A DNA stretch of 64,000 nt from Paraburkholderia sp. Tr-20389 (GCF_017104565.1 NZ_JAAGPD010000001.1:124001-188000), one strand, 5' to 3'. Counted from the first letter of the stretch, positions 1 through 7,829 are shown. Numbers and translations are program-made. Notes: a model not told the origin generated them from the sequence alone.

Positions 1-1138
1 GATTGGCGCGCGCCGCCCAGTACGGCTGGTAATCGGCCAGGCGCGGATCTTCCGCATAAGGCGCGAGCGCGTCGAGCGCGGCCTGCGGGCCGTCGCGTTC
101 GGCCAGCGCGAGCGCGCGGTTCACGGCGACCACGGGCGACGCCGCAATCGCGAGCAACGCATCGTAGAGTTGCACGACGTCGTCCCAGTTCGAACGACGG
201 GTGCGGCAGCGATCCACGTGCGCCGACTGCAGCGCGGCCTCGATCTGAAACCGCCCGATGGCATTGAAACGGTTCGCGTGCCGCAGCAACGTATCGGCTG
301 CGTCGATCATCGGCGTGTTCCATGTCGCCGGGTCCTGAGCCGACAGCGGCACATAGTCGCCCGCCGCATCGCGCCGCGCATCGCAACGCGCTTGCGCAAA
401 CAGCATCAACGCAAGCAGGCCGAGCGCCTCGGGTTCGTCGGGCAGCAGTTCGACGAGCAGGTGCGCGAGAAACAGCGCTTCCGCCGTCAGATCGCGCCGC
501 TCTGTATCGCCGCCCACAGGATCCGTCCAGCCTTCCGCATACGCCGCATAGACGGCTTCGAGCACGGCATCGAGCCGGCCGGGCCACTCCTCGCGCTCGG
601 GCACACTGAACGGAATGCCCGCTTCGCGAATCTTGTTCTTGGCCCGAACAAGGCGCTTGCTCATCGCGGCTGGCGACATCAGGAACGCGGACGCAATCGT
701 CTTCGCTTCGAGTCCCAGCACGACCTGCAGCATGAGTGGCGTGCGGATGGCGGCATCGAGTGCAGGGTGCGTGCACGCGAACAGCAGTGCAAGCCGTCCG
801 TCGGGCAGCGCGCCAGGATCATGCTCGTCAATCTCGTCGGTGAGAATCGCGAGCTGGTTCGTTACCTCGTCGCCGACGCGGCGATGGCGCGCGCCGTCGA
901 TCGCCCGGCGGCGCGCCACCGTCATCAGCCATGCTTCGGGATTCGCGGGGCAGCCGCGCGCCGGCCAGTCGGCGAGCGCGGCCGCAAATGCGTCGGCGAG
1001 CGCGTCTTCGGCTGCGGCGATGTCGCGTGTGCGCATCGCCAGCAGCGCGACCAGCTTGCCGTAACTGCGGCGGGCGACCGCTTCGGCGACGGCCCGCGCA
1101 GCGGCGTCACCGTCGCGGCCGTCGCCGGACGAAGTCAT
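1..1138 (-). CDS. ECF42-type RNA polymerase sigma factor, 3' end outside window
   Basis: An alternative sigma factor that would direct RNA polymerase to a small stress regulon. The translated minus strand has a region-2-like segment near residues 20-80 (motif NPEAWLMTVARRRAID), a region-4 helix-turn-helix near 120-175 (LGLEAKTIASAFLMSP), and then the long helical C-terminal extension typical of the ECF42 group (VYAAYAEGWT, FLAHLLVELLPDEPEALGLLALMLF). The frame is still open at base 1, so the C terminus is missing. The ATG overlaps the stop of the upstream DGPF-domain gene by 4 bp (ATGA), which implies translational coupling. Pairing of ECF42 factors with DGPF/YCII proteins is the hallmark of the group. 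Family call is strong; the signal is unknown. Confidence 0.9.
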   Translation of the reverse strand, partial: MTSSGDGRDGDAAARAVAEAVARRSYGKLVALLAMRTRDIAAAEDALADAFAAALADWPARGCPANPEAWLMTVARRRAIDGARHRRVGDEVTNQLAILTDEIDEHDPGALPDGRLALLFACTHPALDAAIRTPLMLQVVLGLEAKTIASAFLMSPAAMSKRLVRAKNKIREAGIPFSVPEREEWPGRLDAVLEAVYAAYAEGWTDPVGGDTERRDLTAEALFLAHLLVELLPDEPEALGLLALMLFAQARCDARRDAAGDYVPLSAQDPATWNTPMIDAADTLLRHANRFNAIGRFQIEAALQSAHVDRCRTRRSNWDDVVQLYDALLAIAASPVVAVNRALALAERDGPQAALDALAPYAEDPRLADYQPYWAARAN

Positions 1139-1506
1139 GTCGCAGACGGCGCGTCGTAAGGGGCCGTCCAGACCGGGCGCACTTCCATTGCGCCGTGCGC
1201 CGCGCCGGGACAACGCGACGCCCACGCGATCGCCGCGTCCAGATTCGGGACGTCGATCAGGTAGTAGCCGGCGAGCTGCTCCTTCGAATCGGAGAACGGT
1301 CCGTCGAGCACCTGCGGTTTGGCATCCACAAGGCGCACCGTCGTGGCCGTGTTCGAGTGCTGCAGCCGGTTGGCGCCGACCAGCGCGCCCGCCTTGCTCA
1401 ACGATTCGGTATACGCGTGATACGCCGCGACGCCTTGCTGCCGCTCGCTGTCCGTCATCTGGTTCCAGCGGGTTTCTTCCGAATAGATCATCAACAGATA
1501 TTGCAT
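1135..1506 (-). CDS. YCII-related DGPF-domain protein, ECF42 partner
   Basis: A 123-aa dimeric ferredoxin-fold protein of the YCII/DGPF family. Visible features are the N-terminal strand MQYLLMIYSEE, the family motif DGPF at residues 68-71 followed by SDSKEQLAGYYLID, and the C-terminal EVRPV strand. The start is set at 1506 rather than the upstream in-frame ATG at 1521 because GGAGG lies five bases before 1506 and the protein then begins exactly like its family. It is the first gene of a two-gene unit with the ECF sigma factor (4-bp overlap). DGPF proteins are thought to help sense or transmit the signal to ECF42 factors, but their biochemistry is not established. Confidence 0.9.
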   Translation of the reverse strand: MQYLLMIYSEETRWNQMTDSERQQGVAAYHAYTESLSKAGALVGANRLQHSNTATTVRLVDAKPQVLDGPFSDSKEQLAGYYLIDVPNLDAAIAWASRCPGAAHGAMEVRPVWTAPYDAPSAT

Positions 1507-1534
1507 GTGAGCCTCCGTCATGGGGTTGAGGCGG

Positions 1535-1623
1535 GCAATTGCATCGAGCCGCCATCACAATGACGCGCGGGCCGTAGGCTGACGGACAGGCCGCGTCGAA
1601 AAAATTGCGGAAGATGCAATTGC
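1535..1623. promoter_or_regulatory. Inverted 11-bp repeat flanking the DGPF/sigma promoter region
   Basis: GCAATTGCATC at 1535-1545 recurs as its exact reverse complement at 1613-1623. Each copy contains the 8-bp palindrome GCAATTGC. The pair brackets the only space in which the minus-strand DGPF/sigma promoter can lie. On the minus strand TGTCCG (1588-1583) and CGTC (1565-1562) sit 17 bases apart and could be an ECF-type promoter. The repeat is directly visible; its role as an operator is inferred. Confidence 0.4.
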
Positions 1624-1649
1624 AATCGCCCGACTCGCGATCCGGATGC

Positions 1650-2219
1650 TCAGGCGCTCCGCACGAGGATCACAGCGTACTTGCACGCCCGCGAACTTTC
1701 ATTCTTGAAGACACAGTCGCTCGGCGGCCCGAGTTCGAGGCAGTCGCCTGCGCCCAGTTCATGACGTTCGCCGCCTTCGATAAACACCAGTTCGCCGTCC
1801 AGCACCCAGATCAACTGCTGCGAGTGCAGAAACGCGGACACGGGCATCGGAATTTCCGTCGACGGCGGCAAATCGATCTCGACCAGATTCAGCGGCGACG
1901 CCGATTTCGGCGACACGTGGCGCCGCACATAGCCGCTTTGCGGATCGACCCATAGCGGCTGATCGGCGTGTCGCAGCAGGCGTCCGTCTTCGAGTTCGGC
2001 GAGCGCCAGCAGCGCCGACATGCTCATGCCGAACGCGCCGGCCAGCTTTGCCAGCAACGACGCGGTGGGGCTGCTTTCACCACGCTCGACCTTATGAACC
2101 ATTGCACGCGAAACGCCGGATTTTTCTGCGAGACTGGTCAGCGACCAGCCGCGGCCCTCCCGCTCGGCACGAATACGGGCGCCGATGCGTTGATCCACAT
2201 TGTCTATTATCGTGTTCAT
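1650..2219 (-). CDS. XRE-family transcriptional regulator with cupin sensor domain
   Basis: A 189-aa DNA-binding regulator. The XRE helix-turn-helix covers about residues 12-68 (RIRAEREGRGWSLTSLAEKSGVS, shown in part; recognition helix near SRAMVHKVERGES). A cupin_2 beta-barrel follows at about 108-185 (LVEIDLPPSTEIP, QLIWVLDGELVFIEGG, LGAGDCLELGP). It is divergent from a GNAT acetyltransferase gene only 36 bp away, so the two share one regulatory region. By analogy with other XRE-cupin/GNAT pairs it probably represses the acetyltransferase and itself, with the cupin binding the small-molecule inducer. The ligand is unknown. Confidence 0.9.
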   Translation of the reverse strand: MNTIIDNVDQRIGARIRAEREGRGWSLTSLAEKSGVSRAMVHKVERGESSPTASLLAKLAGAFGMSMSALLALAELEDGRLLRHADQPLWVDPQSGYVRRHVSPKSASPLNLVEIDLPPSTEIPMPVSAFLHSQQLIWVLDGELVFIEGGERHELGAGDCLELGPPSDCVFKNESSRACKYAVILVRSA

Positions 2220-2240
2220 TCGTTATACTATAGTGGACAA
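2200..2240. promoter_or_regulatory. Candidate dyad operator between XRE-cupin and GNAT genes
   Basis: Arm TTGTCTATTATCGTGT (2200-2215) and arm ATACTATAGTGGACAA (2225-2240) are inverted copies that match at 12 of 16 positions with a 9-bp spacer. The right arm also contains the perfect 8-bp palindrome ACTATAGT (2227-2234). The element spans the regulator start codon and the whole divergent gap, so a protein bound there would block both genes. Symmetry is observed; binding by the adjacent XRE-cupin protein is inferred. Confidence 0.55.
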
Positions 2241-2255
2241 ACGAGGAGTCATCAA

Positions 2256-2783
2256 ATGCAAATTCGCGATGCAGGTCCGGAGCATATCGAAGGTATCACG
2301 GCGATCTACAACGACGCCGTCGCGCACACGACCGCGATCTGGAACGACCAGACCGTCGATCACGCGAATCGCACTGCATGGCTGGCCGATCGGCAGAAGG
2401 CCGGTTATCCGGTGCTCGTCGCCGTTGACGAGCAGGACGCCGTGCTCGGCTATGCGTCGTTCGGCGACTGGCGCGCGTTCGACGGCTACCGTCATACCGT
2501 CGAGCATTCGGTGTATGTGCGCGGCGATCAGCGGGGCAAGGGCCTCGGGCGCTCGCTGATGCAAGCGCTGATCGGCAGGGCGCAGTCGATCGGCAAGCAC
2601 GTGATGGTGGCGGGCATCGAAGCGAACAATGCCGGTTCGATCCGGCTGCACGAGCAGCTCGGATTCGAGCATGTGGGGCATCTGAAGGAAGTCGGCATGA
2701 AGTTCGGCACGTGGCTCGATCTGGCCTTCATGCAACTGAAGCTCGACGATCGTCCGACGCCGGACGCTGCCACGACGCCATGA
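2256..2783 (+). CDS. GNAT N-acetyltransferase, phosphinothricin/methionine-sulfoximine type
   Basis: A 175-aa cytosolic acetyl-CoA-dependent N-acetyltransferase. It begins MQIRDAGPEHIEGITAIYND, as in the Pat/Bar/MddA subgroup. The acetyl-CoA pyrophosphate loop is DQRGKGLGRSLM (about residues 98-109), followed by GIEANNAGSIRLHEQLGF, where the Asn and the terminal strand are subgroup features. The start at 2256 has GAGGAG eight bases upstream and matches the family; longer in-frame extensions run into the divergent regulator. Family members acetylate L-methionine sulfoximine, sulfone or phosphinothricin. The exact substrate here is inferred. The divergent XRE-cupin regulator is the probable controller. 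Confidence 0.88.
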   Translation: MQIRDAGPEHIEGITAIYNDAVAHTTAIWNDQTVDHANRTAWLADRQKAGYPVLVAVDEQDAVLGYASFGDWRAFDGYRHTVEHSVYVRGDQRGKGLGRSLMQALIGRAQSIGKHVMVAGIEANNAGSIRLHEQLGFEHVGHLKEVGMKFGTWLDLAFMQLKLDDRPTPDAATTP

Positions 2784-2865
2784 TGTCGCCGGGCCTGTCG
2801 GTGTGCGCTGCGCTTGCGCACTAACCAATCAGGAAGCGCTCGACAGCAAGAGCGTCGAGTGAATG

Positions 2866-2893
2866 CGGCTCGTGACGGACGAGCCGAATTTTT
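2866..2893 (+). terminator. Rho-independent terminator after the GNAT gene
   Basis: Perfect 8-bp stem CGGCTCGT / ACGAGCCG around the loop GACGG, followed by AATTTTT (T run 2889-2893). It lies 82 bp after the acetyltransferase stop codon. Confidence 0.7.
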
Positions 2894-2934
2894 GCAGCGC
2901 AGCCGCGTGTGATCGGCTGCTGACGAACGTCGGC

Positions 2935-3231
2935 CTAGGCGAGCGTCAAAGACTCGACCGGGAAGCGCTCATGCGCGACCGGCGAGTTTTCCGTCGCGAT
3001 GTCCTCGACCATGCGGGTGAGGCGGACCCTGTCGGCTTGATACAGGACGGAGTTCATCCGGCTCGCGAGCTGCATCCATACGAACAGCGCCTCGTTCGCG
3101 GCTGCCGTGAAGAACACGCGTTCTCTTTCTTCAAGACGAGTGCGCTGCTTTCTGGCGGCTTTCACATGAGCGGCAATCCGCTTTTCCATCACCAGGGTCA
3201 GCGCATCGTAGTCGATGCAATGTGCGTTCAT
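2935..3231 (-). CDS. Hypothetical protein, 98 aa, helical
   Basis: No family was recognised. The product is basic and helix-prone: MEKRIAAHVKAARKQRTRLE, then a segment with RVFFTAAANEALFVWMQLASR and a C-terminal RVRLTRMVEDIATE (segments shown in part). The start at 3231 (MNAHCIDYDALTL) is preferred over the ATG at 3288 because an AGGGA sequence precedes it by about 11 bases and the extra N-terminal residues look unlike coding sequence. It follows, on the same strand, the proline/alanine-rich membrane protein gene. There is no evidence of a shared function. Confidence 0.55.
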   Translation of the reverse strand: MNAHCIDYDALTLVMEKRIAAHVKAARKQRTRLEERERVFFTAAANEALFVWMQLASRMNSVLYQADRVRLTRMVEDIATENSPVAHERFPVESLTLA

Positions 3232-3310
3232 GGTCGCGTTCGTCCCTAATCTTGCAGTCGCTGCAATGATAGGGGCGAAAAACGTCATGGCTTGACAGTG
3301 CGTCTCAGTT

Positions 3311-4318
3311 TCAGTGTCGGCGAAACAACTCCCGGTTGACCGTCGACTGTAAAGAGGCGGTGGTTTCCGTTTGCACGTGAGGCTGTGCCGGCGCCGGCGC
3401 GGTGCTGATCGCGGGCGTGTCCGATACGTTCGGCACGTTGTCGCGCGGCGCGGTCGCTGCGACGACAGTCCTTGCCGGCGGCCGTGCAGTCACCGGTTCA
3501 TGAACCGTGCGTTCGTCGCGCGGCGTGTTCGATGCTTGCGACGAAGCCACCGAAGCCACCGAGGTCTCCGCCGTTGCAGGGGCCGCGCGATGCGCCTTTG
3601 GCGCAGGCGGTGCAGCTTGTACGCGGGCCGGGGGCGTGCTCGCCAGTTCCGCCGTGCTTTTCGGCGCCGCGCGTGCCAACGCCGGCGTGGCCGGTGGATT
3701 GCTCCGCCTGGTTGCCGGCTTTGCAGGCGCCGGCGGCGACGTATTGGTGGACGGTCTTGCGGGCTCAGGCGGCTTGCTGCGCGCAACGGCAAGCGGAGGC
3801 GCGCTCGGCGTATGACTGGGTTGCGTATCGATCGTCGCCGTTTCGATGGCAGCATGCGTTTCGACAGGACTACGCGGTGCTTCGGCTACCTGCACGGCAG
3901 GTATTGCCGGCAAGACGAGATCCGGTTGAGCAGCCGGACGCGGCTCGTCGTGCTTCGCGAAGCGGCGCATGTGCGTCTGAACGGCTTCACGCTGAGTCAG
4001 CGTCGCATACGTGCCGAACGCAATCGCGAAGCCGAACAGGACGATCGCCACGCCCGCGTTCAGGCTCCAGTCCGGCGCGCCCGTTTCGTTGACTGGTGGC
4101 GCGAGCTGTCTCGGCTTCGACCGCACGCGCACGATCACGAGAGGACGCGTGATCTCATTCGCGCGCTTCGAACGCTTCACGGGTGCAGTGGAGGCGAGAG
4201 GCGCGGCCGAAGCGCGTTCATCGAGCGGCCGTGCGGGCTCGCCTTCCTTGGGCCCGTCGTCTTGCGCCGCGCTGGATGGCTCGCGCGACGTCGCAAGACG
4301 TTTGCGAATGATGCCCAT
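3311..4318 (-). CDS. Single-pass membrane protein with long Pro/Ala-rich exported region
   Basis: A 335-aa protein of unknown function. A charged cytoplasmic N terminus (about residues 1-85, rich in Arg/Lys) is followed by one transmembrane helix (AGVAIVLFGFAIAFGTYATL, about 87-106). A low-complexity tail of about 220 residues dominated by Pro, Ala and Thr follows, and would be periplasmic by the positive-inside rule. The layout resembles proteins that span the periplasm, such as TonB-like or SPOR-less division proteins, but no conserved C-terminal domain is visible. The start at 4318 has GGGGAGA seven bases upstream; an ATG at 4333 lacks this. Biased composition could exaggerate coding potential, but the frame is open and has a ribosome site. 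Confidence 0.6.
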   Translation of the reverse strand: MGIIRKRLATSREPSSAAQDDGPKEGEPARPLDERASAAPLASTAPVKRSKRANEITRPLVIVRVRSKPRQLAPPVNETGAPDWSLNAGVAIVLFGFAIAFGTYATLTQREAVQTHMRRFAKHDEPRPAAQPDLVLPAIPAVQVAEAPRSPVETHAAIETATIDTQPSHTPSAPPLAVARSKPPEPARPSTNTSPPAPAKPATRRSNPPATPALARAAPKSTAELASTPPARVQAAPPAPKAHRAAPATAETSVASVASSQASNTPRDERTVHEPVTARPPARTVVAATAPRDNVPNVSDTPAISTAPAPAQPHVQTETTASLQSTVNRELFRRH

Positions 4319-4514
4319 ATTCGGTCTCCCCATACCGCCGGCAAGTCAGACACGCTGCGTTGTTCTCATTCGCAACCAGTTGGACGAGATCCCTCCGGCG
4401 CGTTGCGCGGCGCTGCCCGTTCTCTTCCCGATCAATCCTGTGTGACCGCGCGCCCACACGCATTCTTCGGCATCGAGACGGCTTCGTATGTGGGTCGGGG
4501 CACAAACCTCGCTT

Positions 4515-4538
4515 TCGAAGCGAGCCTCGAAGCGAGCC
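4515..4538. repeat. Tandem direct repeat, 2 x 12 bp
   Basis: TCGAAGCGAGCC occurs twice head to tail at 4515-4526 and 4527-4538 without mismatch. It lies about 100 bp before the candidate GntR operators. It could be a minor regulatory element or simple replication slippage. Confidence 0.6.
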
Positions 4539-4642
4539 CGCACGAATGTCGCCCGACGGATTCCGCAGCACAGCACCACCGGCTTCCCGGCCTTTCCCAA
4601 ACCTCGCATCGCCAGGTCGAAAAAAGCGCTTGCATTCCCAAT

Positions 4643-4677
4643 ATTGTTCAACAATAGTTTGCACATTGTTGAACAAT
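4643..4677. promoter_or_regulatory. Paired FadR/GntR-type operators upstream of the ABC module
   Basis: ATTGTTCAACAAT (4643-4655) and ATTGTTGAACAAT (4665-4677) are two palindromes with 6-bp arms and one central base; they are reverse complements of each other. Their centres are 22 bp apart, about two helical turns. The TTGTT-n-AACAA form fits the TnGT...ACnA pattern of FadR-subfamily GntR operators. A GntR/FCD regulator is encoded in the same operon (7146), which makes it the obvious ligand. Symmetry and spacing are observed; the assignment is inferred. Confidence 0.7.
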
Positions 4678-4709
4678 TTATCCACGCACACCCGACGAGC
4701 GAGACCTCC

Positions 4710-5579
4710 ATGAAAGCCCCTATCTTTTCGAAGCCGGCCCTCGATGGCCTGTCGCACAAGTTGAAGCTGGCTGCCGCGTTCGTGGCTCTGCTTGCGGCGA
4801 CACATGCTGGTCTCGCCACGGCCGGGACGGTTGCGCCCGAGCGTTTGCAGATCGGCGCCGACCTGACGTATCCGCCTTACGACTTCCTCGACAACGGCAC
4901 GCCCGCCGGCTTCGATCCCGCTTTCATGAACAGGCTCGCGACGCATCTGAAGCTCAAGCCGTCGTTCGTCGACACGCGCTTCGCGAACCTGATCCTCGGC
5001 GTCAATGCGAACCGCTTCGACGTGATCGCGTCCGCGCTGTACGTGACGCCGGAGCGGGCCAAGCAGATCGACTTCCTGCCGTACCTGAAAACGGGCGGCT
5101 CGCTGCTCGCGCTGAGCGGATCTGGCTTCGCGCCGAAGACGCCGGAAGACCTGTGCGGCAAGCGCGTGAGTTCGATCAAGGGTGCGTCGTGGATTCCGAA
5201 GCTGAACGACGTGTCGAGCAAGGTGTGCGTGCCGGCGGGTCGCGGCGCGATCGATGTGCGCGAGTTCGAGACCTCGCCGGAAGCGGCGCAGGCCGTGCTG
5301 TCGCACGCTGTCGACGCGCAGTTCGAAGACTCCGCCGTCGCGCAGATGACGGCCAACCGCCTGGCGGGCCGCGTGGCGATCACGTCGACGGCGCCGCTTT
5401 ATCCCGTGGTGATCGGTCTCGGCGTGAAGAAGGGCAACGACGCATTGCTGGCTCAGTTGAAGACGGCGTTGGCATCGATGAAGTCGTCGGGCGAATACGG
5501 CGCGCTGCTCAAGCAGTACAACGTTGCGGAACCGACCGTCAGCGACGTCGCGCTCGCGCTCGGCACTGCCCAGAAATAG
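4710..5579 (+). CDS. Periplasmic substrate-binding protein of amino-acid-type ABC transporter
   Basis: A 289-aa extracellular solute-binding protein, family 3. A signal peptide covers about residues 1-38 (hydrophobic core LAAAFVALLAATHAGLATA, cleavage near ATAG). The mature part has the family signature LQIGADLTYPPYDFLDNG, GFDPAFMNRLATHL and NANRFDVIASALYVTPERA (in separate segments). It feeds the fused permease-ATPase encoded 37 bp downstream. The ligand cannot be named: this family binds amino acids, opines and other small cationic or zwitterionic compounds. Expression is probably controlled by the GntR/FCD regulator through the palindrome pair upstream. Confidence 0.92.
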   Translation: MKAPIFSKPALDGLSHKLKLAAAFVALLAATHAGLATAGTVAPERLQIGADLTYPPYDFLDNGTPAGFDPAFMNRLATHLKLKPSFVDTRFANLILGVNANRFDVIASALYVTPERAKQIDFLPYLKTGGSLLALSGSGFAPKTPEDLCGKRVSSIKGASWIPKLNDVSSKVCVPAGRGAIDVREFETSPEAAQAVLSHAVDAQFEDSAVAQMTANRLAGRVAITSTAPLYPVVIGLGVKKGNDALLAQLKTALASMKSSGEYGALLKQYNVAEPTVSDVALALGTAQK

Positions 5580-5616
5580 CATCGCGACGCCGTGACGGCG
5601 AACGAAGGGGAAGCAC

Positions 5617-7137
5617 ATGGTGTTCGATTGGCATTACGCGGCGTCGCTGCTCGTCGACGTCGAATTCTGGAAGGCCGCGTGGCTCGTCGTCGAGCTGAGC
5701 GTCGCGACGTGGGTGATCGGCATCGTCGCCGGGTTCATGCTGGCGCTCGGCAAGCAGTCGACGTTCGTGCCGTTGCGCGCCGCGTGCGGTGCGTACATCT
5801 GGCTGTTTCGCAGTTTGCCGCTGCTGGTGCTGCTGATCTTCGTCTACAACCTGCCGCAAGTGTTGCCGTGGTCGGGCGGCGTGCTGTCCGACCCGTTCTG
5901 GGCGGGACTGATTGCGCTGTCGATCAGCGAGACCGCGTATATCGCGGAGATTCATCGCGGCGGCCTGCTCGCGCTCAACAAGGGGCAGCTCGAAGCGGGA
6001 CGGGCGCTCGGCATCGGCTTCGTCGGGCTGCAACGTCTGATCGTGTTGCCGCAGGCGTTCCGCGTCGCGCTGCCTTCGCTGATCAACGAGTACATCACGA
6101 TCGTCAAGCTGACTTCGCTGGTGTCGGTGATCTCGCTGGCGGAAATCCTGCTCGTGGGCGAACGGCTCTACACGCAGAACTTCAAGGTGCTGGAGACGAT
6201 GCTCGCGGTGTCGTTCTATTACGTGCTGATCGTTACTGTGTTCGGGCATCTGCTGAAGCTGCTCGAGAAACGCCTCGACGTGACGCGCCGCAAGCATGCC
6301 GTGATGATCGACGTCGCCGCGCAGCCTGTGTCGCCGGCCGATGCATCGGCCGCGTTGGCGAACAGCGCCGGTGCACGAGGCGCCGGGCGCGCGCTCGAAG
6401 CCTCCGGCATCCATAAGCGTTACGGACAGCACGAGGTGCTCAAGGGCATCGACCTGACTGTGCAGGCGGGCGAAGTCGTGTCGATCATCGGACCGTCGGG
6501 ATCCGGCAAGACCTCGCTGATCCGCACGCTCAACGGCCTCGAAACGCTCGACGACGGCGAAGTGCGCCTGCATGGCCGCGGGTTCCTGCAAGCCGCGCAT
6601 CGAGGCAAGCCACAGCGTGGCGAATACATGCGCGGCATTCTCGACATCGGCATGGTGTTTCAGAACTTCAACCTGTTTCCGCACAAGACCGTGCTGCAGA
6701 ACGTCACGCTGGCGCCGCGCTATCACGGCCGCCTGACGGGCAGCGCGCTCGACGCGGACTGCATGCAGCTGCTCGCGAAAGTCGGCATGGCGGCGCATGC
6801 GCACAAGTATCCGCATCAGTTGTCGGGCGGGCAGCAGCAGCGTGTGGCGATTGCGCGCGCGCTCGCGATGCAGCCGTCGATCGTGCTGTTCGACGAACCG
6901 ACCTCCGCGCTCGATCCGGAACTCGTGCAGGAAGTGCTGAAAGTGATCGAGCAGCTCGCACGCGACGGCATGACGATGATCATCGTCACGCATGAGATCA
7001 AGTTCGCGTTCCGTATTTCGGATCGGGTCGTGTTCATGGAAGGGGGTAGGATACTCAGCGATGGTCCTCCCGTCGAACTGGCGAAGCAGAAGACTTCACG
7101 CATCGCCAGTTTCCTCCAAGACGTTCACATCGCCTGA
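5617..7137 (+). CDS. Fused ABC permease and ATP-binding protein, polar amino acid type
   Basis: One 506-aa polypeptide carries both inner-membrane and ATPase parts. Residues about 1-228 form a HisM/GlnP-type permease with about five membrane segments and the EAA-like loop ALNKGQLEAGRALGIGF. After a short Ala-rich linker (about 232-255), residues 257-506 are an ABC ATPase: Walker A GPSGSGKTS (near 292), Q-loop VFQNFNLFPH, signature LSGGQQQR (near 401), Walker B IVLFDEPTSALD and switch His in VTHE. The frame is continuous with no internal start carrying a ribosome site, so this looks like a genuine fusion rather than an assembly artefact. It works with the binding protein just upstream. A GAAGG-like ribosome site precedes the ATG. 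Confidence 0.93.
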   Translation: MVFDWHYAASLLVDVEFWKAAWLVVELSVATWVIGIVAGFMLALGKQSTFVPLRAACGAYIWLFRSLPLLVLLIFVYNLPQVLPWSGGVLSDPFWAGLIALSISETAYIAEIHRGGLLALNKGQLEAGRALGIGFVGLQRLIVLPQAFRVALPSLINEYITIVKLTSLVSVISLAEILLVGERLYTQNFKVLETMLAVSFYYVLIVTVFGHLLKLLEKRLDVTRRKHAVMIDVAAQPVSPADASAALANSAGARGAGRALEASGIHKRYGQHEVLKGIDLTVQAGEVVSIIGPSGSGKTSLIRTLNGLETLDDGEVRLHGRGFLQAAHRGKPQRGEYMRGILDIGMVFQNFNLFPHKTVLQNVTLAPRYHGRLTGSALDADCMQLLAKVGMAAHAHKYPHQLSGGQQQRVAIARALAMQPSIVLFDEPTSALDPELVQEVLKVIEQLARDGMTMIIVTHEIKFAFRISDRVVFMEGGRILSDGPPVELAKQKTSRIASFLQDVHIA

Positions 7138-7145
7138 GCCAAAGC

Positions 7146-7829
7146 ATGACAACAGTACGCACGACCGGGACACGCACGCCTGCCGCATCGATCGCCGAGA
7201 CCGATCAGTCCGTGACCGACCGCATCCTGTCGACGGTCCGCGACGAGATCATCGAGGGCCGGCTGCTGCCGGGCACCGCGCTCGTCGAAAACGATCTGAC
7301 GCAGTTGCACAACGTCTCGCGCAACACGTTGCGCGAAGCGTTGCGGCTGCTGTGCCGCGAAGGGCTGGCCGTGCATTACCGGCATCGCGGCGTCGTCGTG
7401 CGCACGCTTACGCGTCACGACGTGCGCGACATCTACCGCGTGCGGCGGACGCTCGAACTGCAGGCACTGGCGCGCGAAGAGCCCATCGAAGCCGATGATC
7501 TCGCGTTGATGCGCGACGCGATCCGCTGCGCGCAGGAAGCCGTCGAACGCGAAGACTGGCGCGCGGTCGGCACGTATAGCCTGGTGTTTCACCGGCATAT
7601 CGTGCGTCTGTTGCACAGCGCGCTGTTCGACGCGTTCTTCACGACGATCCTCGCGCAACTGCGGCTCGTGTTCGCGTCCGCGCCCGACGAAAAGCGTTTC
7701 CAGAAACCGTGGGTGGCAAAAGATCAGCGCATTTTCGCGCTGATCGAGCGCGGCAATCTGGACAAGGCGCAGGCGGCGCTGGCCGAGTATCTGGCGGAGT
7801 CCGAGCACGCGATGCTCGACTATCTGTGA
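7146..7829 (+). CDS. GntR-family regulator, FCD (FadR) subfamily
   Basis: A 227-aa regulator beginning 8 bp after the fused transporter gene, hence co-transcribed. The winged helix-turn-helix is at about residues 25-90 (ILSTVRDEIIEGRLLPGTAL, then VSRNTLREALRLLCREGL). The FCD ligand domain covers about 95-220 and contains the usual metal-site pattern: Asp/His in SLVFHRHIV and a later His/Glu region (ESEHAMLDYL). FCD regulators are usually repressors released by the transported substrate. The paired palindromes at 4643-4677 are its likely target, giving an autoregulated operon. Confidence 0.92.
   Translation: MTTVRTTGTRTPAASIAETDQSVTDRILSTVRDEIIEGRLLPGTALVENDLTQLHNVSRNTLREALRLLCREGLAVHYRHRGVVVRTLTRHDVRDIYRVRRTLELQALAREEPIEADDLALMRDAIRCAQEAVEREDWRAVGTYSLVFHRHIVRLLHSALFDAFFTTILAQLRLVFASAPDEKRFQKPWVAKDQRIFALIERGNLDKAQAALAEYLAESEHAMLDYL

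Larger units (their letters stand above)
4319..4709. other. Regulatory gap before the ABC transporter operon
   Basis: This 391-bp stretch has no convincing gene; short open frames in it have no ribosome site or family match. It holds a tandem 12-bp repeat (4515-4538), a small stem CTCGCTT/AAGCGAG (4508-4524), and the palindrome pair described at 4643-4677. A weak promoter could be TTGCAT (4630-4635) with AATAGT (4653-4658), 17 bp apart. Confidence 0.6.

Noticed and set aside
170-1159. Plus-strand 329-codon open frame
   Set aside because: It is antisense to the sigma factor, and its product is Arg/His-rich with no domain. The minus-strand frame has clear family motifs.
4218-5618. Minus-strand 466-codon frame across the binding-protein gene
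   Set aside because: It is Arg/His-rich and antisense to a gene with a signal peptide and family-3 motifs.
5539-6993. Minus-strand 484-codon open frame across the transporter genes
   Set aside because: The product is dominated by His, Arg and Asp and opposes a gene with complete ABC motifs; a typical high-GC shadow.
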